Shown: positions 15,232 to 23,153, counted from the stretch's first letter. The stretch: 48,102 bases of DNA from Candidatus Pacearchaeota archaeon (GCA_018304025.1 JAGVXA010000007.1:1-48102), one strand, 5' to 3'. Notes: a model not told the origin generated them from the letters alone. Numbers and translations are program-made.

Positions 15232-17693
15232 ATGAAGAATCAATAAACGAAGATTATGTAACAACGCCACAGAATGATAGAGAACAAATAAACCAAATTG
15301 CTAGAGAGTATGAGGGCGAACCTGCTAAAGGCTTAGCTCATGGGTTGCAAAAAGACGCAATACAAAATGGAATTGGAGCCAGAATCTCGGAGAACGAAAT
15401 AGATTCTTATAAAAATTGGTCTTTCCATTTCAAACTTTTTAAAATAGGAGATAAATATGCGCTATCATTTTGGGATGCGGGGACAACTGGTCTCACAGGA
15501 AGTATACTCTCAGTGGGGGAAATATCTCGTTGGTCAGCTGAAAGCAAGCTGAAAGCCAACCAACGTCTTAGTAGATTCCTAACAAGATTTGATTCAGGTG
15601 GCAACTCCGGACCAGGAAGTTTTGGTAGAGGCAAATTAATTTTTCATGCTGCATCGAATGATTCGGCAATACTTTGTGATACCTTAAGATATGATGATAA
15701 AAAATATTTGGCATTTGAAAGAAAATTAAGAGGCCATGCCTTAACGCAAAGTCAAATGCCCTTCGAGGGAAAAGAGGCATTAGAACTTATAGTTCGTGTT
15801 ACACAGGAGGCTCTAGAACCCCTTAAAGTTCCAGGAACGAGGATTACAATTCTTGATTTAAGAGAGGAAATTACAAACGCAATTAAAAATTCGTTTGATG
15901 AGGATCATCCAGAAGTTATGAATGATTTTTCTCAATCTTTTGCAAAAATGATTGAAGAAACTTGGTGGGAGATTTTAGATAAGTTCAACGCTAAAATATA
16001 TATTGAGTTTGACGGAAAAACAAAGCAGGTAACATTAGGTGAACCATTAAAGTCTATAGCATGTATGGACGATAAAAAAAATGGCTGGAAAGTATACAGA
16101 AAAACACACGTTCCAGTGGTCGTTCAAGATACTACGTATTACATTAAAGAGATCAAGCTTATCCTTTCTCCAACCCCCCTGGATGAGAATATAAGAAGTA
16201 TTTGGGTGCAAAGGAAGAAGATGAAAATAGGCGACGTTAAGGGCGCGATGCCCCACCATACTATCTTTAAGCAAGTTGCAGGTTATGTCCTTTTGGAAAA
16301 AGAACTTGAAGATGAGATAGAAAAAAGCGAGAATCCAACCCATTATAGTTTTAATTTTCATCATCGCGCCCCAAATCAAATAAAGCAAACAATCAATAAC
16401 CACTTGCAGCAGTTTCAAGAAGCTCTTGGTATTAGAACAGTTAGTGATGAAAAGCAAGCTCAGCAGGACATGCAGGAAATAATGAAAGAGATCAATCCAT
16501 TAGCTCAAAAACTTGGTCTTGTAACTGGATTATTCCAAGGTCCAGAGCAGGATAAAGTCGAGCTAATTATAAAATCTTTCAAATTACCCCAGATTAATTC
16601 AAAACGAGTAGATTTTGAAGATAAAATTGGTCCAATAATCTACAAAATAAAAAATAATACTAATAGAAAACAAAAATTAGAATTTTTCTTGGCATTAGAG
16701 CAAAAAAAGAAAAAGGACCTTGTTCAAGAAGTTCATAATCAAACTATTACTTTAGAAGCTCATTCGTATGAGGAGATAGAATGCAAAGCATTCAAAATAG
16801 AAAATGATGAATTTGAGAGCCCAAGTTCGATAAAGATTATAGCAAAAGTCAACCAAAAAGATTCTGGAGAAAAATTATGTCAGGCATCTAGAACCTTATG
16901 GCTGGGCATGGAAGAACCGCCAACCACTAAAGAATTGTTTACTTTAGTCGCATACAAACCACTTTTTCCACGCGGGAAATCCACACGAGTTGAACTCAAT
17001 GAAGCAATAAATAATATGCGATTTAAAATTTCAAATAAAACCCCTGTTGATGTCAAGATTAATTTTGATCTTTTAGCAAAAAAATCAAGTGATCAAACCA
17101 TTATCAAAGAAATTAGATCTGAAAAAGACATTTTGCTTCAGGCTATGAGCGATTTTGAAATTGGAGTGGGGGCTTTACAAATAGTTGGTGAAAAGTTTAA
17201 GGCTGTAAATGATAGTCCGGCTAATCCTCAAGAAAGAAAATGCGAGATATATTTCAGTGCTAGACTTGCAGAAAATGTCCCTCAATTGAATAAGATCAAA
17301 TCAGAGTACCTCGGCAAGAAAAAAATAGAATTTTTTGTTGGCATAGACCCGGAAGGAGAATCTATTTTTAAAGAGACACTTTTTGAACCTGATCCTTTAG
17401 ATGGTAAACGTGCAAGGTATACTGGAGATAGAGCTACCGGATTCACACTTAGAATAAACAGTGACCATCCATCATATAATTTTGCGATTATTCAGACAAC
17501 CGAAGTAAAAAAGGAATACTTTAAAGAACAAATGTTGCAGCAAGCTTATGCATTGGCTGTAGCTGAAGGAGAATTTTCAGGACTCAGTGAAGAATTTCAG
17601 CAAATTTTAATAAGCGAAGACCTTGCTCCTGCAGATGCATTTCTGAAGATTCAAGAGTTAGTTGGTAAAGCATATATCGAGATGGGGGAATAA
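15228..17693 (+). CDS. GHKL ATPase (MutL/MORC/Hsp90-like) of R-M type module
   Basis: Product of 821 residues. The first ~200 residues carry the GHKL ATP-binding motifs: N-box GLQKDAIQN (Asp43, Asn47), WDAGTTGLTG (82-91) for the DxGxG loop, and the lid SGGNSGPGSFGRGK (123-136). A transducer-like region follows (about 200-400), and the C-terminal half is beta-rich with repeated strand-loop units. The absence of HisKA, TOPRIM or MutL endonuclease motifs, and the neighbours, place it with the MutL/MORC-like ATPases found in restriction-modification loci. It likely dimerises on ATP and clamps DNA to direct the Vsr-like nuclease. The ATPase fold is firm; the role is inferred. Confidence 0.82.
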   Translation: MNEESINEDYVTTPQNDREQINQIAREYEGEPAKGLAHGLQKDAIQNGIGARISENEIDSYKNWSFHFKLFKIGDKYALSFWDAGTTGLTGSILSVGEISRWSAESKLKANQRLSRFLTRFDSGGNSGPGSFGRGKLIFHAASNDSAILCDTLRYDDKKYLAFERKLRGHALTQSQMPFEGKEALELIVRVTQEALEPLKVPGTRITILDLREEITNAIKNSFDEDHPEVMNDFSQSFAKMIEETWWEILDKFNAKIYIEFDGKTKQVTLGEPLKSIACMDDKKNGWKVYRKTHVPVVVQDTTYYIKEIKLILSPTPLDENIRSIWVQRKKMKIGDVKGAMPHHTIFKQVAGYVLLEKELEDEIEKSENPTHYSFNFHHRAPNQIKQTINNHLQQFQEALGIRTVSDEKQAQQDMQEIMKEINPLAQKLGLVTGLFQGPEQDKVELIIKSFKLPQINSKRVDFEDKIGPIIYKIKNNTNRKQKLEFFLALEQKKKKDLVQEVHNQTITLEAHSYEEIECKAFKIENDEFESPSSIKIIAKVNQKDSGEKLCQASRTLWLGMEEPPTTKELFTLVAYKPLFPRGKSTRVELNEAINNMRFKISNKTPVDVKINFDLLAKKSSDQTIIKEIRSEKDILLQAMSDFEIGVGALQIVGEKFKAVNDSPANPQERKCEIYFSARLAENVPQLNKIKSEYLGKKKIEFFVGIDPEGESIFKETLFEPDPLDGKRARYTGDRATGFTLRINSDHPSYNFAIIQTTEVKKEYFKEQMLQQAYALAVAEGEFSGLSEEFQQILISEDLAPADAFLKIQELVGKAYIEMGE

Positions 17694-17694
17694 A

Positions 17695-18456
17695 ATGGCA
17701 ATTGTAGTGGAAATAAGCAAAAAAGGGACTCCCGTATTTAAATCAGCCAAGGGCTTTGATATTTCATCCGAAGAAATAGAAAAAGCAACAGTGTTGGACG
17801 AACTAGTAAAAAAAGAAATAATTCAGCTTAGCGGGAGATTAAAGAATTCTAAAGAAAAAAATCTTTCTTCTATGAAAGATAAATCCCCAACGTATTGGGA
17901 ATTTGGTTCAGTTATAAGGAAGATCTACGAGTCTAAGGTTGATCCTTCTGAAAAAACATTATTCTGGAAAACTATAGAATTACGCGCACCGAAAGAACTT
18001 TTAGCCAAAAACCGCGGGCCAAATCGCATTCACGTCGAATATTGTTTCAGACTTGCAGGGTATCCAAAAAAAGAAGCTTCCAAAATGAAATGGAGCGAAT
18101 GGGTTTATGTATTTGATAGTCCTGCGATAAATCGAGAAACGCGTTTTGATAAGTGGTTTAAACTAAAAATGCAAGATGAATCCGAACTCCTAAAGCGGAA
18201 AAATGTCCGTCTATTTGTCCAATGCTTAAATACTATGCTTGGTGGAGCTGAAACGGCAGATTTAAGTGATGATGAGCTTTATCGTTGCTATAATGCTGCT
18301 TGGGAAGTATCAAAAAGAATCATAGAAAAGAATATGGATAAAAATAAAATAAAAGAAAATTTGGAAAATCTTATGAAGAACAGGAATGATGTTGGAGAAT
18401 TAATCATGGAATCAATATCCGTAAAAGACTTTGTAAAAAGAACAGTTAAAAATTAG
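17695..18456 (+). CDS. Unknown 253-residue protein between GHKL and Vsr genes
   Basis: No family is recognised. It is mostly helical and basic, with one conserved-looking stretch containing KSPTYWEFGSVIRKIYESK and another around NRIHVEYCFRLAGYPKK. The start is ATG 17695, one base after the GHKL stop and preceded by a GGGGGAAT ribosome site; the longer frame from 17662 would overlap the ATPase gene. Its place between an ATPase and an endonuclease suggests a recognition or regulatory subunit. A divergent nuclease cannot be excluded. Confidence 0.7.
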   Translation: MAIVVEISKKGTPVFKSAKGFDISSEEIEKATVLDELVKKEIIQLSGRLKNSKEKNLSSMKDKSPTYWEFGSVIRKIYESKVDPSEKTLFWKTIELRAPKELLAKNRGPNRIHVEYCFRLAGYPKKEASKMKWSEWVYVFDSPAINRETRFDKWFKLKMQDESELLKRKNVRLFVQCLNTMLGGAETADLSDDELYRCYNAAWEVSKRIIEKNMDKNKIKENLENLMKNRNDVGELIMESISVKDFVKRTVKN

Positions 18457-18458
18457 CC

Positions 18459-18806
18459 ATGGACAACCTCACCCAAAATCAAAGAAGCTTTTGTATGTCA
18501 AAGATAAGAAGCAAGAACACAAAGCCCGAAAGATTTTTTAAGAAAAAATTCAAGGGATTTGCTTATCATCCTAAAAATCTTTTTGGAAATCCAGACTTCA
18601 TAAACTATAAAAAGAAAGTTATTGTTTTTGTTGATGGCTGCTTCTGGCACAAATGCCCTTATCATTTTGTAGAACCAAAAGCAAATAAAAAATATTGGTT
18701 GCCAAAAATAGAAAAAAATGTTTCAAGAGATAAGGAAATTACTTTAGCATATAAGAATTCCGGTTGGAAAGTTGTAAGATTCTGGGAGCACCAATTAGTT
18801 TTATAA
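18459..18806 (+). CDS. vsr: Vsr-fold endonuclease
   Basis: Very-short-patch-repair family endonuclease of 115 residues. The signature IRSKNTKPE (16-24), GNPDF with catalytic Asp46, VDGCFWHKCP (58-67) and PKIEKNVSRD (82-91) are all present. The zinc ligand Cys in the usual C-terminal WECAL is replaced by His (WEHQL, 109-113), which may still bind zinc. The classical enzyme nicks at T:G mismatches made by deamination of 5-methylcytosine. Here it is the last gene of the GHKL operon and convergent (6-bp overlap) with a cytosine methyltransferase, so it may be the cleaving subunit of a restriction system. Confidence 0.9.
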   Translation: MDNLTQNQRSFCMSKIRSKNTKPERFFKKKFKGFAYHPKNLFGNPDFINYKKKVIVFVDGCFWHKCPYHFVEPKANKKYWLPKIEKNVSRDKEITLAYKNSGWKVVRFWEHQLVL

Positions 18807-19745
18807 AACTCTTTTTATCTCTTTTGCTATTCGTTTTACAACTGGTACAGTCACGCTGTTTCCAGCTTGATGATAAAGCCAGTTGTCTGAGATATCCGGC
18901 AATTTAAAACTTTTAGGAAATCCTTGCAATAAAAAACACTCGCGCGGAGTAAGTTTCCTTATACCTCTTCCATTCTTTATTATGGGAACATTGTGACCCC
19001 CAAGGCCCATATTCGCGGTTAATGTCGGAACAACTCCTTTTTTGTTTGATCGTACATATCTTCTTCTCCATTGATAAGTAGTATTTTCTGAATTTACATC
19101 TTTTTTTATCCTCTCAAACAAAGGTTTATTGTTATAATAATATTTATCTTCTGCTTCAGCAGCAGTGAAGTTTTTAAAAGATTTTTTTAACGGAATTTCT
19201 TTTGGAAACTTGAAAGCTTCTGCCTTTTTCTCGTCTAAAAATCCAACAATAAATATTCTTTCTCGATGTTGTGGAATATTCCCGTGAGTCATACTGTTTA
19301 GAACTTCAGTTTTTATGTAATAACCAAGGCTTGTCAGTACCTCCTCAATAATCTTAAAGGTGTTTCCGTCGTCATGACTTTTTAAATTTTTAACATTCTC
19401 CAGAAAAACTATTTGAGGTTTCTTCTCTTTTAAAATTTTCACTATTCTAAAAAAAAGTTTGCCACGCCCCTTTGTATCGCTATATCCTTTGCGATAACCT
19501 GCAATGCTGAATGGTTGACAGGGAAACCCGGCTGTGAGCACATCAAAGTTTGGTAAACTTTTTATTTCTAAGTTCAGGATATTTTCAGGACTTAGTTTGA
19601 CATCCTCAAAATTCAGATCGTAGGTGCTCTTGCAACTTTTATCAAAGTCATTCGCAAACACTGTTTTGAACCCTGCTTTTTCAAAACCAAGTCTTATCCC
19701 ACCTACGCCCGCAAATAAATCTGCAACTTTCCACTCTTTTAACAT
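18801..19745 (-). CDS. C5-cytosine DNA methyltransferase (Dcm family)
   Basis: Product of 314 residues with the full order of C5-MTase motifs: I DLFAGVGGIRLGF (9-21), IV GFPCQPFS with catalytic Cys76, VI ENV (116-118), VIII QHRERIFIVG, and X QAGNSVTVP near the end. The target-recognition region (roughly 190-260) is short, so the site is probably short. A RBS-like GAGGT and a TATA-like TTTATAAAT lie upstream of the ATG. The gene faces the Vsr gene and follows a winged-helix gene on the same strand. It is the presumed protective methylase of the module. Confidence 0.95.
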   Translation of the reverse strand: MLKEWKVADLFAGVGGIRLGFEKAGFKTVFANDFDKSCKSTYDLNFEDVKLSPENILNLEIKSLPNFDVLTAGFPCQPFSIAGYRKGYSDTKGRGKLFFRIVKILKEKKPQIVFLENVKNLKSHDDGNTFKIIEEVLTSLGYYIKTEVLNSMTHGNIPQHRERIFIVGFLDEKKAEAFKFPKEIPLKKSFKNFTAAEAEDKYYYNNKPLFERIKKDVNSENTTYQWRRRYVRSNKKGVVPTLTANMGLGGHNVPIIKNGRGIRKLTPRECFLLQGFPKSFKLPDISDNWLYHQAGNSVTVPVVKRIAKEIKRVL

Positions 19746-19821
19746 TTTTTACCTCTTTAGATTTATAAAAGGATTCTCGAGCATATAAATTTTTCTATGG
19801 ATTTTTATGAATGAAAGCAGA

Positions 19822-20052
19822 TTAGCTTCGAGAAAAATCTTTAAGCAGCGAAAACAATCTCTCCCTCTTATTTGTCTTCTTGCCTTCGCGTTCTTTTACT
19901 AAATTAATCTTCTTCATAAAATCTAAAGCCTTAATTGTCGTTTCCCATTGCGACTCTACTTCTTCGGAAATTCTTTTAACAGACATTTCTTTTTCTTTTC
20001 TTAGAACTTTAAGAATATCTTCAATCACCTCAAGAATATTTCTTCTTCCCAT
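19822..20052 (-). CDS. Winged-helix transcription regulator
   Basis: Product of 76 residues consisting of one wHTH domain: NILEVIEDILKVLRKEKEMS, then VKRISEEVESQWETTIKALD (turn and recognition helix) and a basic wing EREGKKTNKRERLF. It lies upstream of the methyltransferase on the same strand, with a 76-bp gap that holds the methylase promoter. A controller of methylase or operon timing is plausible, like C proteins of R-M systems, though the fold differs. Confidence 0.75.
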   Translation of the reverse strand: MGRRNILEVIEDILKVLRKEKEMSVKRISEEVESQWETTIKALDFMKKINLVKEREGKKTNKRERLFSLLKDFSRS

Positions 20053-20111
20053 CTGTATAAAAACACAGATAGTTTTTTATAGCAAATCTGTGTAATTATA
20101 GGTATAGCAAG

Positions 20112-20294
20112 ATGGCAAAATATTGCACTAAATGCAAAAAAAGCATAGACGAAAAGAGAGATAAATTCTGTATGCTTATTTCAAAGAATAAAGGAAAGAT
20201 TATAGAATTCGAATGCTTTCATTACGAATGCTGGAAGAGTTTCTTTGCTAAATCTGTTATGGTAAAAGTTAATGAGATATTTAACAAAAAATAA
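20112..20294 (+). CDS. 60-residue zinc-finger protein
   Basis: Begins MAKYCTKCKKSIDEKRDKFC and has Cys/His residues continuing ECFHYECW, consistent with one zinc site (C-x2-C...C-x-H-x3-C). The rest is a short basic helix. TATA-like sequence lies upstream near 20075. Function unknown; small zinc proteins of this sort are common in archaeal plasmids. Confidence 0.7.
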   Translation: MAKYCTKCKKSIDEKRDKFCMLISKNKGKIIEFECFHYECWKSFFAKSVMVKVNEIFNKK

Positions 20295-20345
20295 TTCAAC
20301 ACGAATTACCACAAATTTAATAAAGTTTAGTTATGCTTCTCAAAC

Positions 20346-21083
20346 ATGATAAATATCAAGTATAATTATCCCCACACTTTTTTTCTGTCGGTAGCAATAG
20401 TTACTTTTATCTTTGGGTTTTATCCGTTTTATATTACTAACCTTGATTTTCATATCTTAACGCGGACAAAAATAGTGACACACGCGATAAGTCTACTCAT
20501 TTCAGTTTATTGTTTCTATCTTGGGTTTGCGTTATGGAATTACAGGGAAGAGCAACGCGAAGAAACAGCAAATATCGCAAAGAAAAGGATGATACAGGAA
20601 ATAGAACTTAGGGAATTAGAGCTGTATGAAAGAAGAGCCCAGAACGTAATCAGAGATTTAAACAAAGAAATATCCAATATAAAAGAATCAAAAGAAAAAA
20701 CAAAGAAAGACATAGATTCAGAAATAATAAAAAAAACTATCGAATTAAAAAGACTAAAAAACGAGAGTGCCAAAAAGCAAATAGAGATAGAAGAAAAAAC
20801 AAAAAAGATTTACGAGCTTCAAAAAGATGAGTTGTCTAAATTGCCTTCAAATTATGTGTTGAATCCTTTTACAACTTCCCTCCCATCGAGCGGAGCTATT
20901 CTCTCTACCGATTCGTCATTCGCTCTTGCTCCAGGATCAAAAGTTTTCACGAATAGCTACATCCCTCTTCCACTCGCAAGCGAACCTAGGCAGTATATTG
21001 TTACCTGCAAAAAATGCGGTAAAAACTACCGTTCTGATTCGTATAAGGGCGGCGACTATGTTTGTTACAATTGTCGTAAATGA
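20346..21083 (+). CDS. Membrane protein with coiled coil and zinc ribbon
   Basis: Product of 245 residues in three parts. Two membrane segments lie near the N-terminus (about 9-32 and 44-64). A long charged coiled coil follows (about 68-165, rich in Lys/Glu with heptad-like ELELYERRAQNVIRDLNKEI). A linker then leads to a C-terminal zinc ribbon with CKKCGKNY...CYNCRK. Topology suggests the coiled coil and ribbon face the cytoplasm. Could tether DNA or a complex to the membrane; no family recognised. Confidence 0.75.
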   Translation: MINIKYNYPHTFFLSVAIVTFIFGFYPFYITNLDFHILTRTKIVTHAISLLISVYCFYLGFALWNYREEQREETANIAKKRMIQEIELRELELYERRAQNVIRDLNKEISNIKESKEKTKKDIDSEIIKKTIELKRLKNESAKKQIEIEEKTKKIYELQKDELSKLPSNYVLNPFTTSLPSSGAILSTDSSFALAPGSKVFTNSYIPLPLASEPRQYIVTCKKCGKNYRSDSYKGGDYVCYNCRK

Positions 21084-21181
21084 GCGAAAAATATAAATAC
21101 CGTCGTGAATTCAGAATAACATCAAAATAAAAGATTAAGACAGTTTCGATATTCAAGGCGTTCTAAGATAGACTGCCCTTA

Positions 21182-21193
21182 CGGTTGGGGCGT
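21182..21193 (+). other. Internal att-like copy of tRNA-Asp end
   Basis: CGGTTGGGGCGT is identical to 9531-9542 across the tRNA 3' end. The bases after it differ. It is the best-matching right end for the segment carrying the integrase and defence module (about 11.7 kb). Confidence 0.55.
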
Positions 21194-21195
21194 TA

Positions 21196-21279
21196 ATCTA
21201 AGATATTCCCTAGTGAATAAATCATCTAAGATATTCCCTAGTGAATAAATCATCTAAGATATTCCCTAGTGAATAAATC
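21196..21279 (+). repeat. 28-bp tandem repeat, three perfect copies
   Basis: Three identical head-to-tail units of 28 bp begin at 21196, 21224 and 21252, each starting ATCTAAGATATTCCCTAGTG. They follow the att-like site at 21182 directly and end about 30 bp before the ATG at 21309, so they sit in the promoter region of that gene. They look like iterons or multiple protein-binding sites. No spacers, so not CRISPR. Confidence 0.85.
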
Positions 21280-21308
21280 TTTAAATATATAAAATTCATA
21301 CACACTTT

Positions 21309-22064
21309 ATGACGATTGAAAGTATCACTGGAAAAGATCTTGGAGAAGTTCTTCAAACAATCAATCCTAATAGTATGTCCCACTCCGATGAGATCGTTGC
21401 ACAGAGTTTAGTTGATGCCTCAATGGCCGGGAATAGTTTTATTACAGCAGATTATGCATTATGGACAAAGGGAACTGAAGAAGATGGGAGGTTTTATGAG
21501 GGCAGCGCATTATGTTTTTTAGCAAGAAGAGAAGGTAATCCGTTGCTTATGCTTCCAAACGGATTTGAGTTTAATCCATTTACTATAAGAGGGATAAAAA
21601 AAGCCCCCGGGACTATATGCTTTGAATCCAGTTGTTTGCATGGGTTTGATGATGATGGTGAAGTATTAAGAACGGTTTATATACCGGAAGGTTGGAGAAA
21701 AAAGCTAAATCCAATTGAACTCATGATTGCTCAAAGAGCCTTTGGAAATATGGTTTTGGAAGATGATGGAGACAGCACTTATTTTGATACTTCTTGGGAG
21801 GGTGGCGACGAAAACGGATATGGCCAAACAGCAAGAAGGACAAGAAATAACGTGCCGAGCCCGTTTGAAGAATTTTTAAATCGGCTTGCTCCCTCACCCC
21901 ATCTTAAGATATTAACGTATACCCCTGATTATATCGAAGGAAAATTAGATGAAAAAGGTTCATTTGGAACATTCTGTAGCCTGATCCTTAGGGAACACGA
22001 GGCAGTATTTAGCGTTATACCTTCAACTGGCGGACATTATGTTAGGGCAGAAAAGAGAGGATAA
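21309..22064 (+). CDS. Unknown 251-residue protein
   Basis: No family recognised. Soluble, acidic, with four Cys including CFESSCLHGFDDDGE and a segment FNPFTIRGIKKAPGTICFES. A TATA-like TTTAAATATA lies about 25 bp before the ATG, immediately after the 28-bp repeats. It occupies the second att-bounded segment (21194-22168) alone, so may be cargo or a remnant. Confidence 0.7.
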   Translation: MTIESITGKDLGEVLQTINPNSMSHSDEIVAQSLVDASMAGNSFITADYALWTKGTEEDGRFYEGSALCFLARREGNPLLMLPNGFEFNPFTIRGIKKAPGTICFESSCLHGFDDDGEVLRTVYIPEGWRKKLNPIELMIAQRAFGNMVLEDDGDSTYFDTSWEGGDENGYGQTARRTRNNVPSPFEEFLNRLAPSPHLKILTYTPDYIEGKLDEKGSFGTFCSLILREHEAVFSVIPSTGGHYVRAEKRG

Positions 22065-22159
22065 ATTATTCTTTTAGGTTATTGATTTTTTCACGAAGTG
22101 AAATCCAAAAATAGTTTTGAAAGCCAGCTGAAAAATTTTTCTAAAATTTTTCGCTTCGT

Positions 22160-22168
22160 GGTTGGGGC
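22160..22168 (+). other. Internal att-like remnant
   Basis: GGTTGGGGC matches the last nine tRNA bases. It is preceded by a 10-bp hairpin (GAAAAATTTT/AAAATTTTTC). Weaker than the 21182 copy. Confidence 0.4.
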
Positions 22169-22215
22169 ATCTTTATCATACAAATCTTTAAAAAAAAGAC
22201 TAACATAAAAATTTC

Positions 22216-22596
22216 ATGACAGAATTTGGATATCCGCCGACATATGGTGAAGTTAAGGAAGCTGAATTAAAACAGGGTAGAAGTAAAATATCGAAAGCTT
22301 CAGAAAAAGGCACATTAGTCTCTTTGTTAGGTTCTTTTGTGTCGCTCGCATGTTCATCAGCAACTATGTTTTATCCTTACATTTCGACTGGAAAAGAGCC
22401 AGAGAATTATAACTATGTAATAGCTGGAGCATTAATCGGTTTTGGAGGAGTAATAATTTCAAATATATTGGGTGAGAACGTGACAGATAAAAGATTAAAG
22501 AAATTGGAAGAAGAAGATTCTATTGTTAAAAGAGTAAGGGATGCAGAAAGAAAAGTTTATACCGGACCAATCCATATAAATCACGATATTTATTAA
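22216..22596 (+). CDS. Small membrane protein, two TM segments
   Basis: Product of 126 residues with two hydrophobic stretches (about 33-55 and 68-88) between a charged N-terminus and a charged C-terminal helix (NVTDKRLKKLEEEDSIVKRV). No family recognised. It lies alone between att-like copies at 22160 and 22670. Confidence 0.7.
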   Translation: MTEFGYPPTYGEVKEAELKQGRSKISKASEKGTLVSLLGSFVSLACSSATMFYPYISTGKEPENYNYVIAGALIGFGGVIISNILGENVTDKRLKKLEEEDSIVKRVRDAERKVYTGPIHINHDIY

Positions 22597-22669
22597 ATAG
22601 CAATCCTGCGTAATTATAAGAATAGTTTTTTGATCCGTACAACTTTTTCTCTAAAAAAGTCGTACTCGT

Positions 22670-22680
22670 GGTTGGGGCGT
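22670..22680 (+). other. Probable outer right attachment site
   Basis: GGTTGGGGCGT, 11 bases matching tRNA-Asp 3' end, is followed by TTCCT (tRNA: CCTTA). A hairpin (GTACAACTTTTT/AAAAAAGTCGTAC, one mismatch) precedes it. Genes to its right look like host genes. Confidence 0.5.
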
Positions 22681-22734
22681 TCCTCCCAAATTTCCAAAAC
22701 TAAAATTTAAATACTCCCTCTTTCTTAATGGACC

Positions 22735-22896
22735 ATGGCATCAACACCTCCCGGCGCAAGAAAAAGAAAATTAGAATGCATGATAGACCAGGCAACATAC
22801 GACGATTTCGCAAAAGCGTGCAGCAGAAAAGGTTTTGCCCCGCAGGTAATTCTCGAGCAGGCAATGAGAAAATTCAGTCAAACCGGACAGGTTTAA
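22735..22896 (+). CDS. 53-residue protein, ribbon-helix-helix-like
   Basis: Reads MASTPPGARKRKLECMIDQA then YDDFAKACSRKGFAPQVILE and ends FSQTGQV. A basic strand followed by two helices fits a ribbon-helix-helix DNA-binding domain. TTTAAATA (22706-22713) is 25 bp before this ATG, favouring it over the ATG at 22728 in another frame. Its codon use resembles the host genes. Confidence 0.6.
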   Translation: MASTPPGARKRKLECMIDQATYDDFAKACSRKGFAPQVILEQAMRKFSQTGQV

Positions 22897-22941
22897 TCCG
22901 TCGAATCATCCATTAAACTAAACAATTCTCCCCCCAAAAAA

Positions 22942-23100
22942 ATGAAAACAAAAAAATGCGCAGACTGTCAGAAAGAATTTGAAATCAATCCAAGAGCAAG
23001 ATTCCCGAGAAAATACTGCGACAAATGCAGCAAGAAAAGAAAAGAAGACTGGGAAAAAATCCATGAAGTAAAATTCGAGGACTGCGAAGACGAAGATTAA
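22942..23100 (+). CDS. 52-residue zinc-ribbon protein
   Basis: Begins MKTKKCADCQKEFEINPRAR and continues with KYCDKCSKKRKE, giving two CxxC pairs (Cys 6, 9, 26, 29) and an acidic tail. Typical treble-clef or ribbon spacing for a small nucleic-acid-binding protein. Lies 45 bp after the RHH-like gene. Confidence 0.7.
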   Translation: MKTKKCADCQKEFEINPRARFPRKYCDKCSKKRKEDWEKIHEVKFEDCEDED

Positions 23101-23153
23101 TCAGTTCTGTTTCTTCTAAATATCTACTAAATTTCATTAACCCCAAACCCCGC

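Larger units (their letters stand above)
9541..22680 (+). mobile_element. Integrated element at tRNA-Asp, possibly stacked
   Basis: An integrase gene begins 67 bp after the tRNA-Asp 3' end. Copies of that end recur in the same orientation at 21182-21193 (12 of 12 bases), 22160-22168 (9 bases) and 22670-22680 (11 bases). The enclosed genes are a tyrosine recombinase, a RepA-like operon, a restriction-like module, small regulators, zinc proteins and membrane proteins; no ribosomal or central metabolic genes occur. No capsid or packaging gene is recognised, so an integrated plasmid is the simplest reading. The outer right edge is inferred from the last copy and from host-like genes starting at 22735. 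Confidence 0.65.

Noticed and set aside
18459-19745. Plain Dcm methylase plus Vsr mismatch-repair pair
   Set aside because: This alone would explain Vsr, but Vsr is here the last gene of an operon with a GHKL ATPase and two unknown genes, so a restriction role is more likely. Repair is still possible.
21196-21279. CRISPR array
   Set aside because: The three 28-bp units are directly head to tail without spacers, and no cas gene is seen.
22728-22916. 62-residue frame overlapping the RHH-like gene
   Set aside because: The ATG at 22735 in another frame fits the TATA spacing better and gives a recognisable basic-helix protein.
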